NCBI RefSeq assembly: GCF_024181225.1
Contig: NZ_CP051198.1
Coordinates: 496,001-560,000 of the forward strand
Length of the DNA: 64,000 nucleotides
Source of the DNA: Treponema sp. OMZ 787
GTDB taxonomy: Bacteria; Spirochaetota; Spirochaetia; Treponematales; Treponemataceae
Direction: 5' to 3'
Below the pieces are notes generated by a model. The model did no database searches. It was not told where the DNA came from and was given only the letters and a program-made list of their open reading frames with translations. Positions 1-8,546 of this stretch are shown here, piece after piece. The position numbers were made by a program, and so were the translations under genes. Positions within the stretch are counted from its first letter, which is position 1. Each line of letters begins with the position of its first letter.

Positions 1-662
1 AAAATTTAAGTTATAATCACGGTATAGAAGGCAGGGCTTCTAACGAGGTTGAGCTTATGAGAATGAGGTCTGCTAAAAATATATTAACAAGCCTTATCCT
101 TTCTGTGGGAACTCCTATGCTCAATATGGGAGATGAAGTATTCAGGACACAAAACGGAAATAATAATACCTATTGTCAAGATAATGAAATGTCTTGGTTT
201 GATTGGGAACTTGTTGAGGAAAATAAGGATTTTTTTGAGTTTACAAAAAAACTTATAAATTTGCGAAAGACTCATTTTTCATTTTTACGGAAGAGTTTTT
301 TTTCCGGCGTTTCAAAAATTACGGGAGCTCCCATCGATATAGCTTGGTTTGATCATCAGGCACAAAAACCCAACTGGAATTCTTCTTCAAATTTTTTGGC
401 TTTTTTAATAGACGGAAATAAAATTAATTTGGAAAGCGACGAAAACGATAATGACTTTTATTTTATGGCCAACAGTTACAACAACGATATAACGGTAAAA
501 CTTCCTCCTCCGTCTTCCGGCGGAAAAGTTTGGCATCGGCTTATCGATACTTCTTATACCGGCGGAAAAGATTTTTTGGACGAGGAAAACACCGAGCAAA
601 TTATGAACCAGCAAGTATATGTTGTGCTGGCTAGAACAATTGTGGTTTTAATTTCGAAATAG
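1..662 (+). CDS. glgX: Glycogen debranching enzyme (GlgX/isoamylase type), C-terminal part, cut by window edge
   Basis: The reading frame is open from base 3, so the gene starts before the window and only about the last 220 residues are present. The segment reads YNHGIEGRASN, then LSVGTPMLNMGDEV and RTQNGNNNTYCQDNE. These match the conserved catalytic-barrel C-terminal block of GH13 glycogen debranching enzymes, which hydrolyse alpha-1,6 branches in limit dextrin. A beta-sandwich tail follows. The nucleophile and acid/base residues lie upstream and are not visible. The protein is cytoplasmic and the role is glycogen breakdown. The family call is secure; GlgX versus another isoamylase-type debrancher is less so. 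Confidence 0.88.
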   Translation, partial: NLSYNHGIEGRASNEVELMRMRSAKNILTSLILSVGTPMLNMGDEVFRTQNGNNNTYCQDNEMSWFDWELVEENKDFFEFTKKLINLRKTHFSFLRKSFFSGVSKITGAPIDIAWFDHQAQKPNWNSSSNFLAFLIDGNKINLESDENDNDFYFMANSYNNDITVKLPPPSSGGKVWHRLIDTSYTGGKDFLDEENTEQIMNQQVYVVLARTIVVLISK

Positions 663-768
663 AATATCGGTATTATGCCTTTAAAAGCCTGCTAATCTAT
701 GCTACAATATCGTTAAGAAATGTACAACCTTTCGCCATCCGTGGCGGAATATAAACGCAAAGGAGGAG

Positions 769-1544
769 ATGGCTGTGAGTACTTCAAACCGCAAATACAA
801 AGACTCGGTTTTTGTAGACCTTTTTGCAGAAGACGAAAAAGCAAAAGAGAATTTTTTATCTCTTTATAATGCTTTGCACGGTACAAACCTGCAAATGTCC
901 TGTCCTGTAGAAAACATAAGGCTTGATAATGTTATGTACATGAACATAATCAACGATGTTTCCTGCCTTGTAGACAATAAGATTATTATTCTTGCAGAAC
1001 ACCAATCCACTATAAACGAGAATATGCCCAGTCAAGGAATGTACTTCCGTGTACATTCCTTGACTTCGAGTTTTAGGCTTACAGCCTAAAACATCGTGTA
1101 CTTGCGGCTTCTACGGTGTCCGTGCCGTAATCTTAATTAAAGAAGACCGGGTTCTTAGGGCGGAGCCCTAAGCAGTGCGGGAAGGAGAGAGAGGGTTTTA
1201 GGGAGAGAGAGGAAACCTTGCTCTGAACGAGGTGTCCTCTCTCTCCCTAAGAGAACGGCTTTACCAATGCAGTAAAGATATGTATAGAAAAAGGAATCTT
1301 AAAAGAATACTTAACGAGAAAATCACGGGAGGTAATCAATATGTTGGTAGCTGAATATGATTATGATACGGATATAGCAGTACAAAGAGAAGAAAGCCTA
1401 AGGATTGGTATACAACAGGGATTTTCTGACGGGGTATACCAAACAAAGCTTGAGACGGCAAGGAATTTATTTCGGTTAGGGCTGTCGATTGAAAATATAG
1501 CAGAAGCTACCGGCCTTCCTGTTGAAGAAATAGAAAAACTGTAA
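769..1544 (+). pseudogene. Rpn-family recombination-promoting nuclease/putative transposase, broken
   Basis: The N-terminal piece (769-1034) reads STSNRKYKDSVFVDLFAEDE and ends at AEHQSTINENMP, the conserved start of the PD-(D/E)XK Rpn/transposase_31 family. The C-terminal piece (about 1251-1544) reads AVKICIEKGILKEYLTRK and ends TGLPVEEIEKL, the usual tail. The frames between are closed. The roughly 100 residues normally found in the middle are replaced by a hairpin-rich stretch (1031-1250), so this is deletion plus insertion rather than one frameshift. GTG at 775, eight bases after AGGAGG, is a better start than ATG 769. A small CGCCA/TGGCG hairpin (733-746) lies in the leader. The family moves or promotes recombination; this copy should be dead. 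Confidence 0.85.
1031..1250. repeat. Cluster of consecutive inverted repeats replacing the middle of the Rpn gene
   Basis: Four perfect stems sit in a row: 14 bp at 1031-1044/1051-1064 (GTCAAGGAATGTAC, 6-nt loop), 9 bp at 1071-1079/1083-1091 (TTTTAGGCT, 3-nt loop), 8 bp at 1154-1161/1165-1172 (CTTAGGGC, 3-nt loop) and 16 bp at 1198-1213/1235-1250 (21-nt loop). The last arm ends exactly where the C-terminal Rpn frame reopens. No coding frame and no transposase are visible inside. It may be a small non-autonomous palindromic element or the scar of several insertions. Confidence 0.8.
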
Positions 1545-1579
1545 CAAAGATAAAATTTTGACACTCAACATTTGTAACC

Positions 1580-1608
1580 TTGACAGCATCTCCCCTTTAC
1601 CTTATAAT
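1580..1608 (+). promoter_or_regulatory. Perfect consensus sigma-70 promoter of the lipoprotein locus
   Basis: TTGACA (1580-1585), a 17-nt spacer and TATAAT (1603-1608) match the consensus at every position. Transcription should start near 1615-1616, about 255 nt upstream of the lipoprotein start, leaving a long leader that contains the C17 tract. Confidence 0.85.
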
Positions 1609-1615
1609 ATTGAGT

Positions 1616-1873
1616 ATGGTACAGCACGGTATTCTATTAGATAAAAAATCAATTTTTTACTCAAAAACCCCTAGACAAAGATTAGGAAAATACTGTATAG
1701 TACCCCCCCCCCCCCCCCCGAAAATAGTTAAGAGTGATGAATGCTTAATTAAGAATTATTTCGGCAAATTCAAATATCTTACACAAATTTTATTCTCACA
1801 CAATTATTTTAGTCTCAATAAAAATATATCTAAAATTTATGCGGATAATATCTGCAAAAAGGAGTTTATATGA
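1616..1873 (+). other. Candidate leaderless leader ORF (85 codons) carrying the poly-C tract
   Basis: An ATG lies 7 nt after the -10 box, at the predicted transcript 5' end. From it the frame stays open through the C17 tract (a run of six prolines) and stops at a TGA that overlaps the next gene's ATG as ATGA. Adding or losing one C closes the frame within four codons after the tract (TAG or TAA), so only lengths equal to 2 modulo 3 reach the lipoprotein start. No homologue is recognised and the downstream half is AT-rich, so translation is unproven. The same layout recurs at 46849. Confidence 0.45.
1703..1719 (+). repeat. Poly-C tract, 17 residues
   Basis: Seventeen consecutive C residues lie about 88 nt downstream of the predicted transcription start and 151 nt before the lipoprotein ATG. 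Homopolymeric G/C tracts near treponemal surface-protein genes are known to vary in length by slippage. The exact count may also be uncertain from sequencing. Confidence 0.9.
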
Positions 1874-3555
1874 AAACTAATTATGTAAAAACCGGTTTAT
1901 ATTCCCGATATATAAACTTAGGTTTCTTTGTATTGATGGCGGCGCTTTTGTTAAGCAGCCTTGTTACCGGTTGTAAGCAAAATGTAATAAAGAAAAAAAT
2001 CCCTTACCCCGATCCTCAGCCATATCCTAACGCGGCTGATTACAAGGTAGAGCATTGGAAGCAAAATATCGAAGGCTCTGGCTATACCTTATATGAAAGG
2101 GAAACCTTAGAAGGCAAAGTGGGTGAAAATACAAAGGCCCAAGCAAAAAACTATGCAGGTTTTATGAACTTGCCCATAGTCCAAAAAAAGATAACAGATG
2201 ATAATTCCGCTGTAGTAAAAATTAAATATAATAGAAAAGAAATAACCCTTACTCTTAATTTAAATGGCGGAAGTACCACTACAGATCTTGAAGATAACAA
2301 ATTAAAGGGACGATTCGGTGCACCTGTACCTGTGGTAAATACTCCCACAAAGACTGGAACCCTTTTTGGGAACTGGGATCCTGATATTCCTTCTACTTTT
2401 CCTGCCGAATCTACAACATACACTGTTGTTTGGACTGACTCATCATATCGCATTATCATAAAAGGTGATGAACGAACAAACATACAGCAAGGAACCTTTA
2501 TCGATATTCCCCTTGCTGAAAATAAAACTTGGTCAAATATAAAAGAGCAAGCTAAGGCTAAGGTTACTCTAAAATCTGAATGGAATAACGGTGATTATGA
2601 AGTTTACGAATGGAGGTTTAATAATGAGAACGGAGAACTATTGACCGAAACCGAACAAATGAATAAACCTCTTACCGTATATGCCGTAACCAACTATAAT
2701 AAGTTTAATATTGAAGATAGCGTTCTGGGTAAGAGTATTGGACTTACGGCAGACGGCAAAGGTTATACCGGAAGCGAACCCAAGGGTAAAATAATAATCC
2801 CTAACGGTATTACCTGGATAACATCCAACGCAGATAATTGGGGAGCTTTTAAAGATTGTACCAAAATAATATCGGTACGCTTTCCTGTAAGCCTAACTCA
2901 TGGAATAGGCCCGAATATTTTTTATGGCTGTACAGGCTTAACAAGTATAGACTTATCAAGGTGTAGAAACCTTACCACAATAAGCTGGAATGTTTTTGAT
3001 GGCTGTACAGGCTTAACAAGTATAGACTTATCAGGGTGTATAAACCTTACCGGAATAGGCGATTATGCTTTTTATGATTGTAGAGGCTTAACAAGTATAG
3101 ACTTATCAGGATGTATAAAACTTACTAAAATAGGCGGAGTGGTTTTTGGTAGTTGCACAGCATTGACAAGTATAGACTTATCAAGATGTATAAACCTTAC
3201 TGAAATAGGCAGTTCTGCTTTTTGTGATTGTACAGGCTTAACAAGTATAGACTTATCAGGATGTATAAAACTTACTAAAATATACGGAGATGCTTTTCAT
3301 GGCTGTACAGGCTTAACAAGTATAGACTTATCAAGATGTATAAACCTTACTGAAATAGGCGGAGATGCTTTTTATGGCTGTACAAATTTAGAAGTCAAAC
3401 TACCTGAAAACATAGCAACAATAGAGAAAAAGGCTTTCGGTTCTCCTGAATCTTTCTGCAAAAAAGTCCTTATAAAATCAGGTGATAATTATGATCGTAT
3501 AAAACAACTAGTAATAGATTCAGGCTATCCTGAAGATAGGATAGGAGAATACTAG
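1870..3555 (+). CDS. Surface lipoprotein with InlB-type repeats and BspA-like leucine-rich repeats
   Basis: A signal peptide with lipobox VTGC ends near Cys 35, so the product should be a lipoprotein exposed on an outer leaflet. Residues about 55-200 contain MucBP/InlB B-type repeat sequence (YKVEHWKQNIEG, TLTLNLNGG). From about residue 350, tandem 25-residue LRR_5/BspA-type repeats (LTSIDLSGCINLTKIG) run for six units, each with conserved cysteines. BspA-type LRR proteins of treponemes bind host matrix or other bacteria; the ligand here is unknown. The start has a strong AAGGAG at 1859-1864. Expression probably depends on the 1580 promoter and the C-tract leader. It stands alone, ending at a 12-bp hairpin. 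Confidence 0.88.
   Translation: MKTNYVKTGLYSRYINLGFFVLMAALLLSSLVTGCKQNVIKKKIPYPDPQPYPNAADYKVEHWKQNIEGSGYTLYERETLEGKVGENTKAQAKNYAGFMNLPIVQKKITDDNSAVVKIKYNRKEITLTLNLNGGSTTTDLEDNKLKGRFGAPVPVVNTPTKTGTLFGNWDPDIPSTFPAESTTYTVVWTDSSYRIIIKGDERTNIQQGTFIDIPLAENKTWSNIKEQAKAKVTLKSEWNNGDYEVYEWRFNNENGELLTETEQMNKPLTVYAVTNYNKFNIEDSVLGKSIGLTADGKGYTGSEPKGKIIIPNGITWITSNADNWGAFKDCTKIISVRFPVSLTHGIGPNIFYGCTGLTSIDLSRCRNLTTISWNVFDGCTGLTSIDLSGCINLTGIGDYAFYDCRGLTSIDLSGCIKLTKIGGVVFGSCTALTSIDLSRCINLTEIGSSAFCDCTGLTSIDLSGCIKLTKIYGDAFHGCTGLTSIDLSRCINLTEIGGDAFYGCTNLEVKLPENIATIEKKAFGSPESFCKKVLIKSGDNYDRIKQLVIDSGYPEDRIGEY
2935..3384 (+). repeat. Six tandem 75-bp units encoding 25-residue LRRs
   Basis: The core GGCTTAACAAGTATAGACTT, with small changes, recurs with an exact 75-bp period at about 2935, 3010, 3085, 3160, 3235 and 3310. 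The high DNA identity between units makes unit gain or loss by recombination likely. Confidence 0.9.
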
Positions 3556-3563
3556 TTATTTAC

Positions 3564-3599
3564 TTCCCTTATCCGGCTTTTTTAAGTCGGATAAGGGAA
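3564..3599 (+). terminator. Hairpin after the LRR lipoprotein gene
   Basis: A perfect 12-bp stem, TTCCCTTATCCG / CGGATAAGGGAA (3564-3575, 3588-3599), lies 9 nt after the stop codon. There is no long T-run after it, so it may act as a transcript-end stabiliser or a weak terminator. Confidence 0.6.
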
Positions 3600-3658
3600 T
3601 AAATATAAAATTTTATTATTGCGGAAAATTAAGAAACCCTCAGAAAGGAGAAGTATAA

Positions 3659-4312
3659 ATGAGCGAAAATACAAATTCTAAAAGCCGTTATGAGCTGCTT
3701 ATAGATGCAAGGAACTTTCATTATAAAAATTTTCACACATGGATGGCTTTCTTTTATATTGCCATAGGTGCAATTTTCGTAGGTTATTGTAACTTATTAA
3801 CATCTCAAGGTGAGTTTGCTTTTGAAAAAATAATTTTATTGATATTTGGTTATGCAGTTTCTCTTTTTTGGTATTGGTCATGCAAGGGTTACTATTATTG
3901 GGTAACACACTGGATAAAACTGTTGCATGAGTATGAAAAAGACAAAGATGTTAAAGAAATGGTTTATCTACTTTGTCCGAACAAAGAAAATAATCATAGT
4001 TATTGCTGTATTCTGTCAGGTGCGAATATCTCAACTTCAAAAGTAGTTTTATTGTTTGCTTTTGTTACAGCCCTTGCTTGGGGGACATTATTGGCATATC
4101 AGATATTAGGAAAGTTATGTTTTTGTAAAATATATATTCAACTTTCTAATTGCGATAAAAATACAAACTTTAATATTTGTTTTGGAGTTATATCTTTTAT
4201 ATTCTCTATAGCGATAACTAACATATTAAAGTGTATTCCTAAATGGTGCTTACAAAGCAAGTTAGACGGTATGAAAGAGTATCCTCAGGAAGGAACTCAA
4301 AATAAAAATTAA
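3659..4312 (+). CDS. Uncharacterised four-helix membrane protein
   Basis: I do not recognise a named family with confidence. The 217-residue product has hydrophobic segments at about residues 27-48, 58-78, 125-147 and 165-188, with a soluble loop between helices 2 and 3. The N-terminal YELLIDARNFHYKNFHTWM is charged and aromatic, as in small helical membrane proteins of the SLATT/RipA-like kind; that comparison is only suggestive. The ATG at 3659 follows AAAGGAG at 3643-3649. The gene stands alone between two intergenic hairpin/promoter regions. The G+C-poor composition resembles the lipoprotein gene upstream. Confidence 0.6.
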   Translation: MSENTNSKSRYELLIDARNFHYKNFHTWMAFFYIAIGAIFVGYCNLLTSQGEFAFEKIILLIFGYAVSLFWYWSCKGYYYWVTHWIKLLHEYEKDKDVKEMVYLLCPNKENNHSYCCILSGANISTSKVVLLFAFVTALAWGTLLAYQILGKLCFCKIYIQLSNCDKNTNFNICFGVISFIFSIAITNILKCIPKWCLQSKLDGMKEYPQEGTQNKN

Positions 4313-4382
4313 ACAACAGATGATATGAAAAGGTTGTGTCTTTTCCATACCTATAACTTCCGCAATTACCACCCTCCTCCCC

Positions 4383-4411
4383 TTGTTCAAACTCTCCGAT
4401 AGTGTTATACT
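4383..4411 (+). promoter_or_regulatory. Promoter of the S9 peptidase gene
   Basis: TTGTTC (4383-4388), 17 nt, TATACT (4406-4411), giving a start near 4418 and a leader of about 26 nt that contains AAGGAG. Confidence 0.65.
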
Positions 4412-4443
4412 TATTTAACAAAAATTCTTAAAGGAGAACTTTG

Positions 4444-6414
4444 ATGAAGACAATAAAGTTGGACGATTTTAAAAATTACGAATTTTTAAGTAACCTTAAA
4501 TTTTCGGAAGACGGAAGATATGCGGCCTATATTTGTGCTCATGCCGACCTAGCCGAAAACGATTATAACAAAGCCCTTTTTCTTTTGGACATGGAAACAA
4601 AAAAGACAAAGCAGCTTACGGGCGAGGATGTAAATTCTTTTTACGGCTTTGACGGCGACCGCCTCCTTTTTTCTGCAAGAAGAACAAAAAAAGAAAAGGA
4701 AGAAAAAGAGAAAACCTTTGTTTATGCTATCCCTGTTTCGGGCGGTGAAGCCTTGCTTGCCTACACCTTTCCCCATCCCGTTTTAAAAATGGAATTTGCC
4801 GATAAAAAGACGGCTGTCGTTTTACACTCATGGAAGGATGACCCGTTTAAAAAACTTTCTAAAGAAAAGGCCGAAGAAGCAAAAAAAGACGAGGCCGATT
4901 ATGAGACCTTTGAAGAGATTCCCTTTTGGAGAAACGGAGGCGGTTTTACCTCACGCAAGAGGAACAGGCTCTTTGTTTACAATCTTTCAAACATGAAGGG
5001 GACGGCCCTTACCGATGAGTTCACTCAGGTTGACGGCTTTGACTTTGATAAAAAGACCCAAGAGATTTTATTTACAAAGTCTACTTATACAGATAAGATG
5101 CCCATCTATAACGAGCTCATGCTCATGCCCTTAAAAACCAAAAAGGCAAAGCTCTTAAATGCCGGTCAAGATTTTATGTACGCCGATGCCAAATTCTTCG
5201 CAGATAAAATTCTTTATACGGGTGCCGATGGAAAAAAATACGGCGTTAATCAAGATGCCGATATTTATCTTATCCCCAAAACCGGAATCGGAGCCAAGAT
5301 GATTTCGCCCAAGGATTACGACAAGAGTTTGTGGAATTCTGTAGGTTCAGATTCAAGGTATGGGGGCGGAGCTAACTCCCATGTCAAGGACGGAAAATAT
5401 TATTTTATTACAACCGAGGATGATTCTTCTTTTGTAAATGTCATTGACGAAAAAGGAGAATTAAAACAAGTTATTACAGAAAAGGGCTCGGTAGATTGCT
5501 TTGCCGTTAATGAAGAAAAAATTCTTTTTATCGGGTTTAGAAAGCAGGAATTGCAGGAAGTTTATCTTTTTGACGGCGAAAAAGAAAACTGTCTTACAAA
5601 GCACAATGCTTACGCTTCAAAACTTCAAAAGATTGTTCCCGAAGAATTCGAGTTTACAAATGACGGCGTTAAACTCCACGGCTTTGTTTTAAAGCCCTTA
5701 AACTACAAGGCCGGAAAAAAATACCCGGGTGTCTTGACCATCCACGGCGGGCCTAAGACTGTTTACGGCTCAATCTTTTATCACGAGATGCAGTTTTTAG
5801 CCCAGTCAGGCTACTTTGTGTTTTACACAAACCCGCGAGGTGCCGACGGAATGGGCCGGGCCTTTGCCGACATCCGGGGCAAGTACGGTTCGATCGACTA
5901 CTCCGATTTAATGAAGCTTACAGATGAGGTTCTAAAAAAATACAAGGATATCGATAAGGATAGGGTAGGCGTTATGGGAGGCTCCTACGGCGGCTTTATG
6001 ACTAACTGGATTATCGGCCACACAAACCGCTTTGCTGCAGCCTGCTCCCAGCGTTCTATCTCAAACTGGATTTCCAAATTCGGTACGACCGATATCGGTT
6101 ATTATTTTAACTCCGATCAAAACGGAAATGCTACTCCTTGGAACGGCTTTGAAAAAATGTGGGATCACAGCCCCCTCAAGTATGCCGATAAGTGCAAGAC
6201 TCCGACCCTCTTTATTCAATCCGATGAAGACTACCGCTGTTTTGAAGCCTGTGCCTTCCAAATGTTTACGGCCCTTAAATATCACGGCTGTGAAGCAAAG
6301 CTTGTCTTGTTCCACGGGGAAAATCATGACCTCTCCCGAACAGGAAAGCCCAAGCACCGAATCCGCCGCTTAACCGAGATCTTCAACTGGTTTGAAAAGC
6401 ATCTTAAAAAGTAG
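4444..6414 (+). CDS. S9 family prolyl oligopeptidase / acylaminoacyl-peptidase
   Basis: The product is about 656 residues: an N-terminal beta-propeller-like region (about 1-390) followed by an alpha/beta-hydrolase domain. The catalytic triad is visible as Ser in GGSYGG (about residue 514), Asp in QSDEDYRCF (about 594) and His in GENHDLS (about 628). No signal peptide is seen, so a cytoplasmic peptidase acting on short or N-acylated peptides is expected, in keeping with the peptide-based diet of oral treponemes. ATG 4444 sits 7 nt from AAGGAG (4431-4436); the TTG at 4441 is too close. Its 3' end overlaps the convergent methyltransferase gene by 11 nt. Confidence 0.9.
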   Translation: MKTIKLDDFKNYEFLSNLKFSEDGRYAAYICAHADLAENDYNKALFLLDMETKKTKQLTGEDVNSFYGFDGDRLLFSARRTKKEKEEKEKTFVYAIPVSGGEALLAYTFPHPVLKMEFADKKTAVVLHSWKDDPFKKLSKEKAEEAKKDEADYETFEEIPFWRNGGGFTSRKRNRLFVYNLSNMKGTALTDEFTQVDGFDFDKKTQEILFTKSTYTDKMPIYNELMLMPLKTKKAKLLNAGQDFMYADAKFFADKILYTGADGKKYGVNQDADIYLIPKTGIGAKMISPKDYDKSLWNSVGSDSRYGGGANSHVKDGKYYFITTEDDSSFVNVIDEKGELKQVITEKGSVDCFAVNEEKILFIGFRKQELQEVYLFDGEKENCLTKHNAYASKLQKIVPEEFEFTNDGVKLHGFVLKPLNYKAGKKYPGVLTIHGGPKTVYGSIFYHEMQFLAQSGYFVFYTNPRGADGMGRAFADIRGKYGSIDYSDLMKLTDEVLKKYKDIDKDRVGVMGGSYGGFMTNWIIGHTNRFAAACSQRSISNWISKFGTTDIGYYFNSDQNGNATPWNGFEKMWDHSPLKYADKCKTPTLFIQSDEDYRCFEACAFQMFTALKYHGCEAKLVLFHGENHDLSRTGKPKHRIRRLTEIFNWFEKHLKK

Positions 6415-7705
6415 GAGGATACTCTCCGCTTAATTTCAAATACTTGAAACCGAAAGTTTTTTCCGGAAATCTTTTTTGGATTAGGGCGGAGGCTCTTATA
6501 ATTCTTTCCCTGCCCAGCTCTGCTATCGTTTTAAAACCGGCTTTGAGGGCAGGGGAGTCCTCGGGGCAGGGCTCGTCCTTTTGTACCAAAATAAATTTTC
6601 GCTTTTCGTTAAACTCTGCGTTTAGTTCCATCACGGCATGGGCTGTTGATGCCGAGCCCGAAAAAAAATCTAAAATAACCGCATTCTCCGAATCGGGAAC
6701 CAGTTTAAAAAGATATTTTAAAAGACTTACAGGTTTTGCGTAATCGAAAAGCTTTGCTCCGAATAAAACTTTTTGTTCATAAGCACTTTGTATATTTGTT
6801 TTAACATACTCCGTTGGGAGAATAGATTTAGGAACGGTTTTTTCTTCTTTTTCAAGATAGGTTTTTACCCAAACCGTCCACTGAGTAGGATTACCGTTTA
6901 TTTCCGTAAAAACGGACTTGTCTGTTTTTTTAAATACGATTAATTTTTTTTCTAAAAGGTTTAAAAAACTTTTTTCGACAAAGCGGTAAATATAACCTTC
7001 TTTTGGAATTATAAAATTACCGTCGGGAGTTTTTATCGGATATCTTTGATTTTTTGCCTGCGTCTTATTTTTCCACGCAAATTGCTGATACCTAAAAAGC
7101 CGGCCGTTATCGTCCTTGTATTTATACATTTTTTTTGCCTTTTCAGGCATCGGGGCTGTCATGGGTTTTGCCTTAGTTTTATCCTTGGCATATAAGACGA
7201 TGTACTCATGAGATGTGTTGATATGTTTTTTCCGCAAGCCTCCGCCTGTCGAGTTATTCCAGACAAGGGTGGAGATAAAATTTTCCATACCGAAAATTTC
7301 GTCAAGGATGATTCTTAAATAAGGATAGGTCTTATCGTCAATGCTTATAAAAATAAGCCCGTCACAAGCCAATAAATTTTTTGCAAGGTTTAATCTTATA
7401 TAAAGATAATTCATCCATTCGGTCATGCTTCGAAAATTATCGGCATAAGTAAATTTTTTACCGGTATTATACGGAGGGTCAATGTATATTATTTTTATTT
7501 TTTCTTTATAATCTTTTTGTAAAAAAAGAAGAGCGTATAGATTATCGGATTCTATATAAAGATTTTCTGCAATATCTGTGTTAAAACTTTTTATCTTGTT
7601 TTCGGTAAAGATAAAATTATTTTGATTTTTTAATAGATTTTCTAATTTTTGGGCGGCCAGATCTTTTCCTTCCCATGTAAAAAGTTTCATGTCGATAACA
7701 CGCAT
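6404..7705 (-). CDS. Orphan type III-like (beta-class) adenine DNA methyltransferase
   Basis: Motif IV DPPYNTG lies at about residue 97. The AdoMet-binding motif DFFSGSASTAHAVM lies near residue 345, so the order is that of beta-class N6-adenine/N4-cytosine methyltransferases such as type III Mod subunits. At 433 residues it is shorter than most Mod proteins. The central region (about 170-300) should hold the target-recognition part. No res helicase/nuclease gene lies next to it, so it probably acts alone as an epigenetic methylase. The start could be ATG 7705 or the internal ATG at 7690 (MKLFTWEGKDLAAQK); neither has a good ribosome site. No simple-sequence repeat is seen inside it that would make it phase variable. 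Confidence 0.82.
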   Translation of the reverse strand: MRVIDMKLFTWEGKDLAAQKLENLLKNQNNFIFTENKIKSFNTDIAENLYIESDNLYALLFLQKDYKEKIKIIYIDPPYNTGKKFTYADNFRSMTEWMNYLYIRLNLAKNLLACDGLIFISIDDKTYPYLRIILDEIFGMENFISTLVWNNSTGGGLRKKHINTSHEYIVLYAKDKTKAKPMTAPMPEKAKKMYKYKDDNGRLFRYQQFAWKNKTQAKNQRYPIKTPDGNFIIPKEGYIYRFVEKSFLNLLEKKLIVFKKTDKSVFTEINGNPTQWTVWVKTYLEKEEKTVPKSILPTEYVKTNIQSAYEQKVLFGAKLFDYAKPVSLLKYLFKLVPDSENAVILDFFSGSASTAHAVMELNAEFNEKRKFILVQKDEPCPEDSPALKAGFKTIAELGRERIIRASALIQKRFPEKTFGFKYLKLSGEYPPTF

Positions 7706-7768
7706 AAATAACTATATAATAAAAAGAATTTTTATGCAATAATGCTTTAAAAATAAGATAAGCCCCTC

Positions 7769-7796
7769 TTTACATTTTTACCGTATATTATACAAT
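7769..7796 (+). promoter_or_regulatory. Promoter of the DUF3298-like gene
   Basis: TTTACA (7769-7774), 16 nt, TACAAT (7791-7796), followed by a leader of about 27 nt. Confidence 0.5.
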
Positions 7797-7829
7797 GTTC
7801 TCAAAATATTTTATTAATGGAGAAATATA

Positions 7830-8537
7830 ATGAAATCAAAAATTATGGCTACGTTTTGCCTTATTTTTTTGCTTAATTTCTTAGGTGCTGCAGAATCTTC
7901 TTATGATGCAGTCGGAGGTGCTACCGAAAGCAACTCGAACACTGAGATTGAACAAGATGCCGTTCATTGTGAAGTAAAAATAGATTTTCCTATTTTTGAA
8001 GATATTCCGATTCTAAATGCTCTTACTGCACAAAAAGCAAAAGAGGTAACCGATGAATTTTGGAATGGTTATTATTCTATTTCACCCGATGATATGGCAA
8101 AGTCGCCTACCGCCCGAAATTTTGAGCTCGTTATCGGATATGATGATATCGTACGGGACAAAAATTATATAAGCTTTGTTTTGTCGATTTATGAGTATGC
8201 CGGAGGAGCTCACGGCCTTACATCATTGGTTCCCGTAAACTACGATATAAAAACAAAAAAACTTGTGTCTTTAGCCGATGTACTACGCCCTGCTTCAAAA
8301 AATTGGCTTACCAAGCTCTCAAATGAGGCAAGAAAACAGTTAACGAATAAGGTTAAGAAGGGCGAATTATCCTCCGATGAGGGAATGATAAAAGAAGGAA
8401 CAGAACCTAAGCTTGAAAATTTCGATGTTTTCCAAATCGAAAACGGAAAGATTAAAATTATTTTTGAGCAATATCAGGTCGCTCCGTATTCCGAAGGCTT
8501 ACCTGAAATTACAATTCCGATAGATTTTTTTAGATAG
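7830..8537 (+). CDS. Secreted protein with DUF3298/DUF4163-like domain
   Basis: A signal peptide (KSKIMATFCLIFLLNFLGAAES) is followed by a mature region of about 210 residues. It carries the YEYAGGAHG motif and the later FDVFQIENGKIKIIFEQYQVAPYSEG, both typical of DUF3298 (also seen in RsiV-like and bacterial periplasmic proteins, some of which bind lysozyme). Location should be periplasm or cell surface. GGAG at 7818 supports the start. The gene is monocistronic between its own promoter and a hairpin at 8547. The molecular role is unknown. Confidence 0.75.
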   Translation: MKSKIMATFCLIFLLNFLGAAESSYDAVGGATESNSNTEIEQDAVHCEVKIDFPIFEDIPILNALTAQKAKEVTDEFWNGYYSISPDDMAKSPTARNFELVIGYDDIVRDKNYISFVLSIYEYAGGAHGLTSLVPVNYDIKTKKLVSLADVLRPASKNWLTKLSNEARKQLTNKVKKGELSSDEGMIKEGTEPKLENFDVFQIENGKIKIIFEQYQVAPYSEGLPEITIPIDFFR

Positions 8538-8546
8538 AATTTTCTT

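Noticed and set aside
1580-1615. Start of the 97-codon frame at TTG 1580
   Set aside because: That TTG is the first half of the -35 box; translation cannot begin there. Only ATG 1616 is a possible start.
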